A stretch of DNA of 64,000 bases. Origin: Roseomonas nitratireducens. GTDB taxonomy: Bacteria > Pseudomonadota > Alphaproteobacteria > Acetobacterales > Acetobacteraceae. The stretch is taken from assembly GCF_017813355.1 (NCBI RefSeq), contig NZ_JAGIYZ010000019.1:40680-104679 (forward strand). Direction: 5' to 3'. Below, piece after piece: positions 51,650 through 61,385 of the stretch (position 1 is its first letter; every line of letters starts with the position of its first letter). The notes under the pieces are model-generated. The model did not search any database. It was not told the origin of the DNA and saw nothing but the letters and a program-made list of their open reading frames with translations. The translations under genes and the position numbers were made by a program.

Positions 51650-52839
51650 GCCGCCGTCTCCAGTGCGAGCTCGGCTGCGGACACGGTGAGGTCGCCCGAG
51701 ATCAGGCGTGGGAGGATGAGGTCTCTGGAACGTCGCAAACCCACGTTTGCTGCGCGGGCTAGTTTCGCTCCTACGAGAAGTGGATCGAGGTGCTCGTCTG
51801 CCAACTGCAGCAGCCTCGACGGAGGCACAGGAACGTTGATGGCGAGGATGTCCTGGGGCTTCGCCCGTTGATGTGACGTCGATGTACCCTGCGCGAGCCC
51901 CAGCAGTCTGTCCCGAAACGCAGTTCCTTGAACGGCACATTGCAGGTACGCGAGCGGAACACCTGGCCGAGGCCGGAGAGGCACATACTCGGTGGAAGCC
52001 ACCTGTTTATGGCCTGCGGCTTCGGTGATCGCCCAGGTGCGGTCAAACCTTGGGTTCAACTTTGCCAGGAGAACGACTGGCGGCTCGAAGAGGAGTTTGT
52101 TGCTCTGGATCGCACTGCCCAACTCGACGGCTGGCTGCTGCCCAGCGTCAAATGCGGGAAGGCTATAGTGCGCGAAGAACCTTTGGGGCGACTGAGACGG
52201 CGAGATCGACGCGCCTGTTGCCTCCGCGATCCTGCTGACGGGCCCAAACTGCCACCCCTCCGGGATCTTCCCCGCCTCCGTGTCCACCATGCGGACCGCT
52301 TCGTGCCCAGGAAACCGGAAGTCCACGAACCATTCGCGGAAGATCCGCCGGGCCATCTCCTCCAGGATCGCGATGCGCCGCTCGTTGTTCTCGATGAGGT
52401 CGTCGTAGGCCGAGAGGATCCCGGTAATACGACGCTGGGTGTCCAAGGGAGGGAGGCGTATCTGGACCGCACGCGCGTCGGTCTGCGAAATGAATGGTTG
52501 GGCGGCTCCCCTCTTCGGCCAGACGTCTGGGTCAGAGAGTACGAACGACAGATACCGCGTGTCGGCGCGCTTACTGTCCCCTTTGATGTAGATTGTGTTT
52601 TTGATGCACGACCAACGACCGTCGGTGAACCAACTTTTCCCGCACTGTGCGCCGATGGCACTCAAGACGATGCCCGGACCCTCATGGTCGTAATGATCGA
52701 GAAGTCCGTCTTTTCCGGTCGCACTGAATGCGGGGTAACCGGCGGTGACGTAGGACGCCTTCGTGGTCTTTGTGTCGCCCCAGCGGACTTCAGCCACTGT
52801 GCCGAGGGCCACCTCATGCCAGTGCGCCTTGCCCGTCAT
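51646..52839 (-). CDS. hsdS: Type I restriction enzyme specificity subunit HsdS
   Basis: A 397-aa specificity subunit that sets the bipartite recognition site for both methylation and cleavage. TRD1 occupies about residues 1-140. The central conserved coiled region reads [43 protein letters not shown] in pattern. TRD2 (about 190-360) and a second coiled region ([20 protein letters not shown]) follow. The middle of TRD2 uses many AT-richer codons than its neighbours, as expected for variable TRDs. Starts at ATG 52839, overlapping the hsdM stop; ends overlapping the DUF4268-like gene. Confidence 0.93.
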   Translation of the reverse strand: MTGKAHWHEVALGTVAEVRWGDTKTTKASYVTAGYPAFSATGKDGLLDHYDHEGPGIVLSAIGAQCGKSWFTDGRWSCIKNTIYIKGDSKRADTRYLSFVLSDPDVWPKRGAAQPFISQTDARAVQIRLPPLDTQRRITGILSAYDDLIENNERRIAILEEMARRIFREWFVDFRFPGHEAVRMVDTEAGKIPEGWQFGPVSRIAEATGASISPSQSPQRFFAHYSLPAFDAGQQPAVELGSAIQSNKLLFEPPVVLLAKLNPRFDRTWAITEAAGHKQVASTEYVPLRPRPGVPLAYLQCAVQGTAFRDRLLGLAQGTSTSHQRAKPQDILAINVPVPPSRLLQLADEHLDPLLVGAKLARAANVGLRRSRDLILPRLISGDLTVSAAELALETAA

Positions 52840-54380
52840 GCTTGGAGCACCTCGGCGACGTTCTGCGCGATCCGGGCCTGCAGCCGAGCCGCCTCGGCGT
52901 TCAGTATCTCCAGTTCCTCCTGCAACGCCTCCAGGCGTTCCTTGAAGTCCACGGCGTCCATGGTCTCGCCCGGAGCCGCCCCGACATAGCGGCCAGGGTT
53001 CAGTGACCAGCCCTGGGCCTCGATCTCGGCCAGCGTCGCCGCCTTGCACAGGCCGGGAACATCCACGTACCGCGCCTCGGGGAGCTTCGCCGCCAGGAGC
53101 GCCTCGCTGTCACCTTGGTGTTCCACGTCCCGCTCGCGCCACAGCCGCACGATGTTGGCCAGGAACGCGATCTGGCCATCCGTGAAGTCCCGGTGCGCCC
53201 GGTCGATCTGGCGAAACACGTGGCGGGCGTCGATGAACAGCACCTGATCCTTGCGAGTGGTCTTGGCCTTCGCCTTGTCGAAGAACCACAGCGTGCAGGG
53301 CAGGGTCACAGTGTAGAAGAAGTTCGGGCCCACCCCGACGATCACGTCCACCGTGCCGGTCTCGATCATCTTGCGGCGGATCTCGGCCTCACTGCCCCGC
53401 GCATCGCCCGCGCTGTTGGCCATGACGAAGCCCGAGCGACCATTGGCGTTCAGCGCCGACCAGAACAACTGGATCCAGAGGTAGTTCGCGTTGTCAGGGC
53501 CAGGGATGCCCCAGGGGAACCGCGGGTCCTTGGCGATCCTGGCCTTGTCCACGCCGTCCACGTTGAAGGGCGGGTTGGCCATGACGAAGTCGAAGCCGCC
53601 GACGACGTTGTGCGGGTCCTCGTAGTAGGTGTTGCTCTCCTTGACGTTGCCCCAGAGGCCATGGACCGCGAGGTTCATCCGGCACATTCGCAGCGTCTCG
53701 CGGACCTTTTCGGTCCCGAACACGGAGATCTCCGCTTCCGGGCTGCGCTGGTGCCGCCGCACGAAGTCTGCCGAATGGACGAACATGCCACCCGAGCCGC
53801 AGGCGGGGTCGAGGATCCGCCCATGGAAGGGCTCAATGACCTCCACGATCAGGCGCACGATGCTCTCGGGTGTGTAGAACTCGCCGCCCTTCTGCATGGT
53901 CGCCATGGCGAAGGCGCCCATGAAGTACTCGTAGACCTTGCCGAAGGCGTCCCCTGGGATGTCGAGGGGTGCCAGGAGTTTCAGCAGGTTCTGCAGCGTG
54001 GCCTTCGGGACCTGCCCGTACGTGCGCGGCAGGGCGCCTTCAAGTTCCGTATTGGCCTTCTCGATGGCAGCCATGGCCCCGTTGACGGCCTTGCCCAGGT
54101 CCTCTGAGCCAGGGAGGGCCAGGAGGTGGGAGAAGCGGGCTTCCTCGGGCAGGTACATCGCCCCGTTGGCCTTGTAGTCGTCTGGATCCAGACCGCCCCG
54201 GCGTCCCTTGCCTCCCCCTAGCCTTTGGCCGACCTCATTGAACCGGGCCTCGGCCTGGCGCAGGAACAGCATCCCCAGGACCGGCGCCGCGTACTCCGAG
54301 GGCATGAGGCCTGAGTTAGCCCGGAAGTCATCGGCCGCCGCCCAGAGGCGTTTCTCGATCTCGGCCAAGTCACCCGACAT
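52836..54380 (-). CDS. hsdM: Type I restriction enzyme methyltransferase subunit HsdM
   Basis: A 514-aa N6-adenine methyltransferase. The N-terminal HsdM_N region ([34 protein letters not shown]) is followed by [20 protein letters not shown], the SAM motif [18 protein letters not shown] and the catalytic NPPF in [12 protein letters not shown]. The C-terminus ends in a coiled region ([20 protein letters not shown]). It forms M2S with HsdS and protects host DNA. First gene of the operon; GAGGAG precedes the ATG. Confidence 0.95.
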   Translation of the reverse strand: MSGDLAEIEKRLWAAADDFRANSGLMPSEYAAPVLGMLFLRQAEARFNEVGQRLGGGKGRRGGLDPDDYKANGAMYLPEEARFSHLLALPGSEDLGKAVNGAMAAIEKANTELEGALPRTYGQVPKATLQNLLKLLAPLDIPGDAFGKVYEYFMGAFAMATMQKGGEFYTPESIVRLIVEVIEPFHGRILDPACGSGGMFVHSADFVRRHQRSPEAEISVFGTEKVRETLRMCRMNLAVHGLWGNVKESNTYYEDPHNVVGGFDFVMANPPFNVDGVDKARIAKDPRFPWGIPGPDNANYLWIQLFWSALNANGRSGFVMANSAGDARGSEAEIRRKMIETGTVDVIVGVGPNFFYTVTLPCTLWFFDKAKAKTTRKDQVLFIDARHVFRQIDRAHRDFTDGQIAFLANIVRLWRERDVEHQGDSEALLAAKLPEARYVDVPGLCKAATLAEIEAQGWSLNPGRYVGAAPGETMDAVDFKERLEALQEELEILNAEAARLQARIAQNVAEVLQA

Positions 54381-54537
54381 GCATACCGCTCCTCAGTGCC
54401 ATTCGATCCAAACCTCCCGCCGCGTCAGGACTTCGGCAATGTCTCGCTGCCGAAGCGAAGGACACCCACGAAGCGGATGATTTAGCGATCATGTGTGCTG
54501 TAGCGTACCTGACGATCTGCGTGCAGGAGAATGGAGA

Positions 54538-54969
54538 ATGACGGGCGACGAAGATTGGGATGACGCGGCAGACGCTACGCCCATCGAAGAAACACCCGGA
54601 TATCTCGGCCACTCTTGGGACGGGCAACTGATCGCGGGTCCGCTCCTTGAGCCGCTCCGCGCGTTTCCCCCATACGAGTACCAAGATCTCATCCCGGAGC
54701 ACATCCGCCCACTCCGGATCTTGTTGCCATCAGGCGCCGTCGATCTTGCGTACGAGCCGGACAGCGACCTGGCCATGTTGCTGGAGCAGTTGCCAAGCAT
54801 CGAGGTGATGGCTGATCACGGTCCTGCCGACCAGGGACCGGCGGGGGGTTCTGGCTACGTCTTCACGATGGCCAACGGCGCGTCGGAGGCGTCCGTGGCT
54901 GCGGAAGTCGCCGCGCTCATAGCAGCCGTTTCGGCGGATTTGGCCCGGCTTAAGGCCGCGGACGGTTGA
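54538..54969 (+). CDS. Hypothetical acidic protein, element A
   Basis: A 143-aa product from ATG 54538 (AGGAGAATGGAG upstream). The N-terminus is very acidic (TGDEDWDDAADATPIEET), the centre has IRPLRILLPSGAVDLAYEPD, and the C-terminus is a helical Ala-rich segment (EASVAAEVAALIAAVSADLA). No family is recognised. It is divergent from hsdM by 157 bp and coupled by one base to the next gene (TGATG). Acidic small proteins near restriction genes may be DNA mimics, but there is no specific support for that. Confidence 0.6.
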   Translation: MTGDEDWDDAADATPIEETPGYLGHSWDGQLIAGPLLEPLRAFPPYEYQDLIPEHIRPLRILLPSGAVDLAYEPDSDLAMLLEQLPSIEVMADHGPADQGPAGGSGYVFTMANGASEASVAAEVAALIAAVSADLARLKAADG

Positions 54970-55754
54970 TGACGAGAAGCGACGGTCGAACGGGGCCTGT
55001 CATGCGTCGCCTGTTCCACCTCACCGAGATCGTCCAGCCCGAGGATGTGATCCCGTTCCTGAAGAAGGGGATCGGGGACTGGCAGCCGGGCAAATCCGCC
55101 TGCGAACTCGCGCGTTCGTGGGTCGCGGCAGACGGCATCCCGCCGTCCGTCCGCGCTGTCCTCGACACCTGCCCGGACTACCAGCGCGCCGAACTGATTG
55201 AGGGCTTCTTCGAGCGCGAGATAGAACTCGCCGGGAGGGGCGCCGCGAGCCAGACCGACCTGATGGCGTTCGTGAAGGCGGCGGGCGGCTACGCCGTTGT
55301 CGCGGTGGAGGGGAAGGCCGAGGAGGTCTTCGGCCCGACCGTCGTGGAATGGGACAACGGATCACCGAACAAGCAGGTTCGCCTCAGGAGCCTCTGCGAC
55401 ACGCTGGGGCTGGATGCCGCCGCCGTCGGAAGCATCCGCTACCAACTCCTCCACCGCACCGCGTCGGCCATCTACGAGGCACAGAGATACCGCTGCGACC
55501 GCGCGCTGATGCTCGTTCATTCGTTCAGCCCGACGCGCACGTCCTTCAGCGACTTTGTCGCCTTCGCGCAGCTTCTCCAGTGCCCGGTGGACATCGGCGC
55601 CATCTCGCCGCCACGGCGGTGCGCGGGTGTCGAGCTTCGGTTGGGATGGGTGGCGGATACGGCATCGACGGGAATGCGTTCATGGTCCGAGCGGGCGGAT
55701 CGGGCGCCAAAGGCAGACGAAGTCCTCGGGCGGAAACGTACTCAGGGCGGATAA
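54969..55754 (+). CDS. Putative nuclease-fold protein (DUF6946-like), element A
   Basis: A 261-aa product from ATG 54969. Residues about 95-190 carry DLMAFVKAAGGYAVVAVEGKAEEVFGPTVVEW in pattern, with an ExK of PD-(D/E)XK type (VEGKAEE). SIRYQLLHRTASAIYEAQRY and ALMLVHSFSPTRTSFSDFV follow. I associate this set with an uncharacterised family often named DUF6946. Co-translated with the acidic protein upstream. It is near but divergent from the restriction operon. Confidence 0.62.
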   Translation: MTRSDGRTGPVMRRLFHLTEIVQPEDVIPFLKKGIGDWQPGKSACELARSWVAADGIPPSVRAVLDTCPDYQRAELIEGFFEREIELAGRGAASQTDLMAFVKAAGGYAVVAVEGKAEEVFGPTVVEWDNGSPNKQVRLRSLCDTLGLDAAAVGSIRYQLLHRTASAIYEAQRYRCDRALMLVHSFSPTRTSFSDFVAFAQLLQCPVDIGAISPPRRCAGVELRLGWVADTASTGMRSWSERADRAPKADEVLGRKRTQGG

Positions 55755-55829
55755 GTTCGAGTTGCCCGACACTACCCGCCCGCATGCGTGTGCATCTTTC
55801 GGCGCTACACTTCACCTCGGAGGGATGGG

Positions 55830-56231
55830 ATGCCAAGACAGCGTTTGCGTGATCTGAGCACCATTGGTGGAAAAATTGCCCAAGCGCGCGAAGACAGCGG
55901 CTTAAGCCAAGATAAACTTGCACGACATCTTGGCCTTTCTCGCTCAGCCATTGCGCAATGGGAAAATAATCTATGCGCCCCATCTTTTGAAAACGCAAAA
56001 TCCCTATCGCGACTACTAGACATTGATATAAAAGACATATTGGATTTTGCTGATTTTGCTGCCGACGAAAAAGAGAAGACCATACTTCATTTATTTCGCT
56101 CAATGCATCCTAACGATCAAAAATTCCTTCTTATCATCACAAGTCATTTGTGCTCCGATAAAACAAAACGCGCCTTGCAAAAGCGCCAACGTCTAATCAT
56201 TCCCTCTATATCTTGGCCGACCGAAACTTAG
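55830..56231 (+). CDS. XRE-family transcriptional regulator with atypically AT-rich coding
   Basis: A 133-aa product from ATG 55830 (GGAGGGA upstream). A canonical HTH_3 domain occupies about residues 10-65: IGGKIAQAREDSGLSQDKLA, HLGLSRSAIAQWENNLCAPS and LSRLLDIDIKDIL. The C-terminal 60 residues are helical (ILHLFRSMHPNDQKFLLIIT) and match no named domain. Codons such as AAA, ATA, TTT and GAT dominate, unlike any neighbour, so it was probably acquired separately from a lower-GC source. It may repress element A genes or be an antitoxin-type regulator. Confidence 0.85.
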   Translation: MPRQRLRDLSTIGGKIAQAREDSGLSQDKLARHLGLSRSAIAQWENNLCAPSFENAKSLSRLLDIDIKDILDFADFAADEKEKTILHLFRSMHPNDQKFLLIITSHLCSDKTKRALQKRQRLIIPSISWPTET

Positions 56232-56347
56232 GGATACGATGCTGCTGGGAGATTGGGCTGCCATGGTCATGTCGCCCGCTTGCAAAGCGGTGCAACCGTG
56301 ACTTCTTCGCATTCGGGCGTTCCCGAATGCGCACGACGCGACCGCGT

Positions 56348-56785
56348 CTAAAGCGACCCCGGCGGCTCCAGCGCGGCACGAACGGCGCGCTCGATCCTGG
56401 GCCAGTCCTTGCCACCGCCCCACCCATAGTCGCGAAGCCACTGGAGCGCGTCCTCGACCTCGCCCGGCGCGAACTCCGCGACTGCGTCATCGTTCGCCGG
56501 GACCAGGGCCTCGGACACGACCAGATCGCCCTGCAGGAACACCCGCTGGTCGTCGATCTCGTCCGGCAGGGCCCACTCGCCGGTCTCTTCGTCCTGCTCC
56601 CCGAAGTCGCCCGGTTCGCCGATCACCGCGTTGCCCATGGACGCGAGTTCGATGCCGCCGCCTGGCAGACGATAGAGCCGGAGGTACTCCGGCCAAGCGT
56701 CGATGGCGCCCGAGAACTCACCCGTCGCGATAATGCCTTCCGGCAGGCTCCGGCCTCGCATCGGGCTACGATCCGCCTTCAGCAC
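56348..56785 (-). CDS. Hypothetical protein, element A
   Basis: A 145-aa product from GTG 56785. Acidic and Gly-rich: YRLPGGGIELASMGNAVIGE, EWALPDEIDDQRVFLQGDLV, EVEDALQWLRDYGWGGGKDW. No family is recognised. The upstream gene's stop overlaps its start region by 20 nt, so the two are probably co-translated. Confidence 0.55.
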   Translation of the reverse strand: MLKADRSPMRGRSLPEGIIATGEFSGAIDAWPEYLRLYRLPGGGIELASMGNAVIGEPGDFGEQDEETGEWALPDEIDDQRVFLQGDLVVSEALVPANDDAVAEFAPGEVEDALQWLRDYGWGGGKDWPRIERAVRAALEPPGSL

Positions 56786-56984
56786 GGGCGGCCCGCCAAT
56801 CCAACGAGGGTCCAGCAGGTTGCTCCGTGGCGACCTTCTCAGCCGCCTCCATGGACGTGAAGCGCACAGCGGGAGCGTCCTCCCTCTTCACGGGCACGAA
56901 GAGGTCTTCCCCCGGCGTACCCAAAGCCAAGTGCAGTTCGTATCTGCCATCGACATAGCCATGGACCTCCCATGACGTGGCCAT
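56766..56984 (-). CDS. Small hypothetical protein, element A
   Basis: A 72-aa product from ATG 56984. The sequence TSWEVHGYVDGRYELHLALG then AVRFTSMEAAEKVATEQPAG looks like a compact beta-beta-alpha domain. It overlaps the 3' neighbour by 20 nt. No family is recognised. The frame is open further upstream, but that sequence is basic and non-homologous in look, so the shorter start is preferred. Confidence 0.55.
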   Translation of the reverse strand: MATSWEVHGYVDGRYELHLALGTPGEDLFVPVKREDAPAVRFTSMEAAEKVATEQPAGPSLDWRAARAEGGS

Positions 56985-57128
56985 CGCCCTACCCCTCCAC
57001 CGCCGTTGGGTTACGTCCCGTGTCGCGCTCCTACCTGCACCGAACACGGGCCGAGCGTAACTCAAGGGTGCCGTGACGTACGGCATGCCCGAATTGGCCT
57101 CGGCGCACGGACATCAGCACGGTACGCA

Positions 57129-57704
57129 TTATGAGTGCAGATCGGTGAAATCGTGGCTGCCGCCGCTATAGCCTCCGACACGGATGTGGTGTTCGCCAGT
57201 CGGCAACCGCCCATTCTCCAACACGTACTGTTCAATGAATGCCCGCGCGAAGACCCTTCGATTTCCGCCATAGTTCCGGAACGGCGCATCGCTGAACCTC
57301 AGGACGTAGGCGTCAATGCGCGACCGGAAGGGAGCGAGTTTGCGATCACGCTCGGATGCGCGCCGCGCAGCTTCCGCCTCGTCCCGTGCATCCAAGATTT
57401 CCTGCCCGCGACGGAACTCGTCGGCAGCCTTCGGATCAAGAATTGCAATTCTGCGCGAGATCTCCGGGACGTCGTCTTGGTTCAGCGAATACCCAACGTC
57501 GCAGAGCATGCTGTCGAGAGCCCTATATATATCTGCCCCGTCGCGGAGACCGTCCACGGGATCGACGACAGTGGGTATGTCCTCACAAACAACTTGGCGA
57601 GCACTTAGCCTAAATCCCTTTGCTTTCCGTTCGACATAGAACTCCCACCGCCAGGAGAAGCCCGCCATATTCGCGTCGGCGAAGCTAAGGATCATCGGCT
57701 TCAC
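57129..57704 (-). CDS. Hypothetical protein, element A
   Basis: A 191-aa product from GTG 57704, chosen because GGAGGAG lies 7 bp upstream. It begins with a beta-like region (MILSFADANMAGFSWRWEFY), then helices including a charged coiled stretch (EILDARDEAEAARRASERDR). It ends with a domain containing FARAFIEQYVLENGRLPTGE. No family is recognised. It is transcribed away from the tRNA end of the element. Confidence 0.6.
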   Translation of the reverse strand: MKPMILSFADANMAGFSWRWEFYVERKAKGFRLSARQVVCEDIPTVVDPVDGLRDGADIYRALDSMLCDVGYSLNQDDVPEISRRIAILDPKAADEFRRGQEILDARDEAEAARRASERDRKLAPFRSRIDAYVLRFSDAPFRNYGGNRRVFARAFIEQYVLENGRLPTGEHHIRVGGYSGGSHDFTDLHS

Positions 57705-57810
57705 TTTGTCTCTCCTCCGAACTGGCACTGCCAAAATTAGGGGCCATTACGGATTTCGCCCGACATTCTTCGGATAAGCTGGCCGCTCCGGTAGCATTTC
57801 GCTGTCTTGG

Positions 57811-58239
57811 TCAAAAACACTCGCCCCCCCCCCGCGTGGGTTCGCCGACGTGATCACTCGGAAAGCAGAGCGGATGCGGCTCTGCCAGCGAAAGATGAGC
57901 GCGTGTCCCCCGCGCAGGCCCATCGCGCTCGCGGGCGTGCTGGCCGCGGGTGTCCGAACCGAGCATCGGACGAACCTCGCGCCCACCGCAGGCGCTGCAC
58001 CTGAGCCGCCGCGCCAGACCTCGGGCCGTCGTGCCCCTACCGAAGCGCGCGATAGCGGGCCGGATGCCGAGATCGACGACGCGCTGGCACCCCTTCAAGC
58101 CTGAACAGATAAGGCTCAGCCAGTAGTCGTCGGCGACACGCTCGTAGGCCGCGAGCGTAAGCGACCCGTCGTCGCCCATGTGCGGACTTACGGCAGCGTC
58201 AGGGCGAGCAGAGCGGCGGGGCGGGACGGCGTCGGGCAT
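57811..58239 (-). CDS. Small CxxC zinc-ribbon-like protein
   Basis: A 142-aa open frame (122 aa if the ATG at 58179 is used, which is preferred as homology-like sequence begins there). Core: SLTLAAYERVADDYWLSLIC, VVDLGIRPAIARFGRGTTAR, then LARRLRCSACGGREVRPML. Two CxxC-like pairs (LICSGLKGC and RCSACGG) suggest a small metal-binding fold, a pattern I recognise from uncharacterised alphaproteobacterial proteins. The C-terminal third is low-complexity. It is the last gene of element A before the att/tRNA. Confidence 0.6.
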   Translation of the reverse strand: MPDAVPPRRSARPDAAVSPHMGDDGSLTLAAYERVADDYWLSLICSGLKGCQRVVDLGIRPAIARFGRGTTARGLARRLRCSACGGREVRPMLGSDTRGQHARERDGPARGTRAHLSLAEPHPLCFPSDHVGEPTRGGGECF

Positions 58240-58306
58240 AGCGCGAGGCTACCACGGCAACCGCCAGGGGCCGTCGCAGCGCGAAAACAAGCGGGCACTC
58301 TTGCTG

Positions 58307-58345
58307 GTGTTGGCCTGGTGTTGGCACGACCCTCTGTGTTGGCCC
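58307..58345 (+). repeat. Three GTGTTGGC repeats at right end of element A (candidate arm sites)
   Basis: GTGTTGGCCT at 58307-58316, GTGTTGGCAC at 58318-58327 (11 bp apart) and GTGTTGGCCC at 58336-58345, same orientation as the pair at 38352-38372. They lie 30-68 bp inside the tRNA-side att core. The shared motif and 11-bp offset at both ends support integrase A arm-type binding sites. Confidence 0.6.
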
Positions 58346-58374
58346 GCCGAGATCGCTGAAACCCAGGGAAAAGG

Positions 58375-58449
<75 letters not shown>

Positions 58450-58540
58450 CCCGGGGTGTCCAGGCGGCGCCCTCTCTAGGCGGACGGCCCGCCCCGCGCA
58501 ACCCTTGCCGCGCGCGCCGCGCCCCGCCACCTTCCGCGCC

Positions 58541-58717
58541 GTGGAAAAGCCCCCCGCCAAGCCCCCCACCCCGGCCGAGGAGCGCGCGGCGCGCCGCGCC
58601 GCCGCGCTGCGGGAAAACCTGAAGCGCCGGAAGGCCCAGGCCCGGGCGCGGGAAGACGCGGCCGGAATGGATGCCGCGCCGCCGCCCAAGGTTGCCCCGG
58701 GCACCCCCATCGGTTAA
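58541..58717 (+). CDS. Small basic conserved hypothetical protein
   Basis: A 58-aa product from GTG 58541 (70 aa from ATG 58505). The core [20 protein letters not shown] is a basic helical pattern seen in short uncharacterised proteins of alphaproteobacteria. It lies between the tRNA-Thr and dcd, in core chromosome. Function unknown. Confidence 0.55.
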   Translation: MEKPPAKPPTPAEERAARRAAALRENLKRRKAQARAREDAAGMDAAPPPKVAPGTPIG

Positions 58718-58785
58718 TCCGGCCGCCCCCGGGCCGCGCCGGCGCCGCGCCGCCCGCCAACCCTCCGCAGGCCAGGCCCAACCCG

Positions 58786-59340
58786 ATGCCGATCATGCCC
58801 GACACCTGGATCCGCCGCATGGCGGCCGAGCACGGCATGATCGAGCCCTTCGTGGAAGCCCAGCGGCGCGAAGGTGTCATCTCCTTCGGCCTGTCCTCCT
58901 ACGGCTACGACGCGCGCGCGGCCGAGGAGTTCAAGATCTTCACCAATGTCGACAACGCCGTGGTCGATCCGAAGGCGTTCAGCGAGGAAGGCTTCGTCAC
59001 CCGCAAGGGCCCCGTCTGCATCATCCCGCCCAATTCCTTCGTGCTGACGCACACGGTCGAGTACTTCCGCATCCCGCGCGACGTGCTCGTCATCTGCCTC
59101 GGCAAGTCCACCTATGCGCGCTGCGGCCTGATCGTGAACGTCACGCCGCTCGAACCCGAATGGGAAGGCCAGGTCACCATCGAGATCAGCAACACGACGC
59201 CGCTGCCCGCCAAGGTCTACGCGAATGAAGGCGTCTGCCAGTTCCTGTTCCTGAAGGGCGAAAGCCCGCCGGAAGTCAGCTACGCCGACCGGCGCGGCAA
59301 ATACATGGGCCAGCGCGGCGTCGCGCTGCCGAGGCTCTGA
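58786..59340 (+). CDS. dcd: dCTP deaminase
   Basis: Deaminates dCTP to dUTP, the main source of dUMP for thymidylate synthesis in many bacteria. The 184-aa product has the family signatures [40 protein letters not shown] and [16 protein letters not shown] with the catalytic Glu, plus [21 protein letters not shown]. Length is normal. It starts the plus-strand core block dcd-murA-hisG-hisD. An alternative ATG at 58795 is possible. Confidence 0.96.
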   Translation: MPIMPDTWIRRMAAEHGMIEPFVEAQRREGVISFGLSSYGYDARAAEEFKIFTNVDNAVVDPKAFSEEGFVTRKGPVCIIPPNSFVLTHTVEYFRIPRDVLVICLGKSTYARCGLIVNVTPLEPEWEGQVTIEISNTTPLPAKVYANEGVCQFLFLKGESPPEVSYADRRGKYMGQRGVALPRL

Positions 59341-59343
59341 ACG

Positions 59344-60603
<1,260 letters not shown>

Positions 60604-60608
60604 CGCGC

Positions 60609-61316
60609 ATGGACCACCCGATCCCGACGCCGATGTCGCCTTCCACGCCCGACGATGCCGGGCCGGTGGTCCTCGCCCTGCCCAAGGGCCGCATCCTGTC
60701 GGAACTGGGCCCGGTGCTGGCGCGCGCTGGCATCGTGCCGGCGGCGGATTATGCCGATGAGAGCAGCCGGCGCCTGCGCTTCCCGACGGAAGACCCCTCG
60801 CTCGACGTGATTCGCGTGCGGTCCTTCGACGTCGCGACCTTCGTGGCCCACGGCGCGGCGCAGATCGGCATCTGCGGCGCCGATGTGCTGATGGAATTCG
60901 ACTATGCCGAGATCTACGCGCCGCTCGACCTCGGCATCGGGCGTTGCCGCGTGAGCGTCGCGGAACCCGTCGCGGGCCATGCCGACGACCCGTCCCGCTG
61001 GTCGCGCGTGACGGTCGCCACCAAGTATCCGAACATCGCGCGCCGCCACTACGCCGCGCGCGGCGTGCAGGCGGAGGTGGTGCACCTGAACGGCGCGATG
61101 GAACTCGCCCCGTCCATGGGGCTCGCGCGGCTGATCGTGGACCTGGTGCAGACCGGATCGACGCTGAAGGCGAACGGGCTGCGGGAGAGCGAGGTGATCG
61201 CGCACGTCACCTCCCGCCTCATCGTCAACCGCACCGCGCTGAAGACGCGACCGGAGGCGATCGGGGCGTGGATCGCGCGCTTCCGGGCGGCGCTGGCCGA
61301 ACGCGACGCCCGCTGA
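60609..61316 (+). CDS. hisG: ATP phosphoribosyltransferase catalytic subunit (short form)
   Basis: Catalyses the first step of histidine biosynthesis, ATP + PRPP to PR-ATP. At 235 aa this is the short HisG lacking the C-terminal regulatory domain, which needs HisZ, encoded elsewhere. Motifs: VLALPKGRILSELGPVLARA, VRSFDVATFVAHGAAQIGI and the PRPP-binding region GLARLIVDLVQTGSTLKANGL near residue 172. An internal Met (residue 9) is an alternative start. It starts 5 bp after murA, an order conserved in Rhodospirillales. Confidence 0.95.
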   Translation: MDHPIPTPMSPSTPDDAGPVVLALPKGRILSELGPVLARAGIVPAADYADESSRRLRFPTEDPSLDVIRVRSFDVATFVAHGAAQIGICGADVLMEFDYAEIYAPLDLGIGRCRVSVAEPVAGHADDPSRWSRVTVATKYPNIARRHYAARGVQAEVVHLNGAMELAPSMGLARLIVDLVQTGSTLKANGLRESEVIAHVTSRLIVNRTALKTRPEAIGAWIARFRAALAERDAR

Positions 61317-61348
61317 ACCCAATTCCCAAAGAAGGTTGAGGGGGGTAC

Positions 61349-61374
61349 GGGGGGAGAAGTTCCCTTCTCCCCCC
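61349..61374. other. Perfect 11-bp hairpin between hisG and hisD
   Basis: GGGGGGAGAAG (61349-61359), loop TTCC, then its exact complement (61364-61374), 11 bp before the hisD ATG. No recognisable Shine-Dalgarno follows it (TGATCAAG-ATG), so the stem may affect hisD translation or end part of the transcripts. It could also be a dispersed extragenic palindrome. No U-run follows. Confidence 0.6.
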
Positions 61375-61385
61375 GCCTGATCAAG

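Larger units (their letters stand above)
38188..58374. mobile_element. Integrative element A, phage-satellite-like (PICI-like) island with type I restriction cargo
   Basis: A 20-kb element between the 48-bp att copy at 38188 and the intact tRNA-Thr at 58375. Gene order: tyrosine integrase, unknown, AlpA-like regulator, unknown, AEP-type primase, P4-like helicase, origin-like region, small-terminase-like protein and serine recombinase. A six-gene type I restriction operon and assorted unknown genes complete it. There are no capsid, tail or conjugation genes. Integrase-alpA-primase/helicase-terS is the known plan of phage-inducible chromosomal islands of Gram-negative bacteria, though at 20 kb this one is larger than typical. 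Repeated GTGTTGGC motifs flank both ends. Confidence 0.75.
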
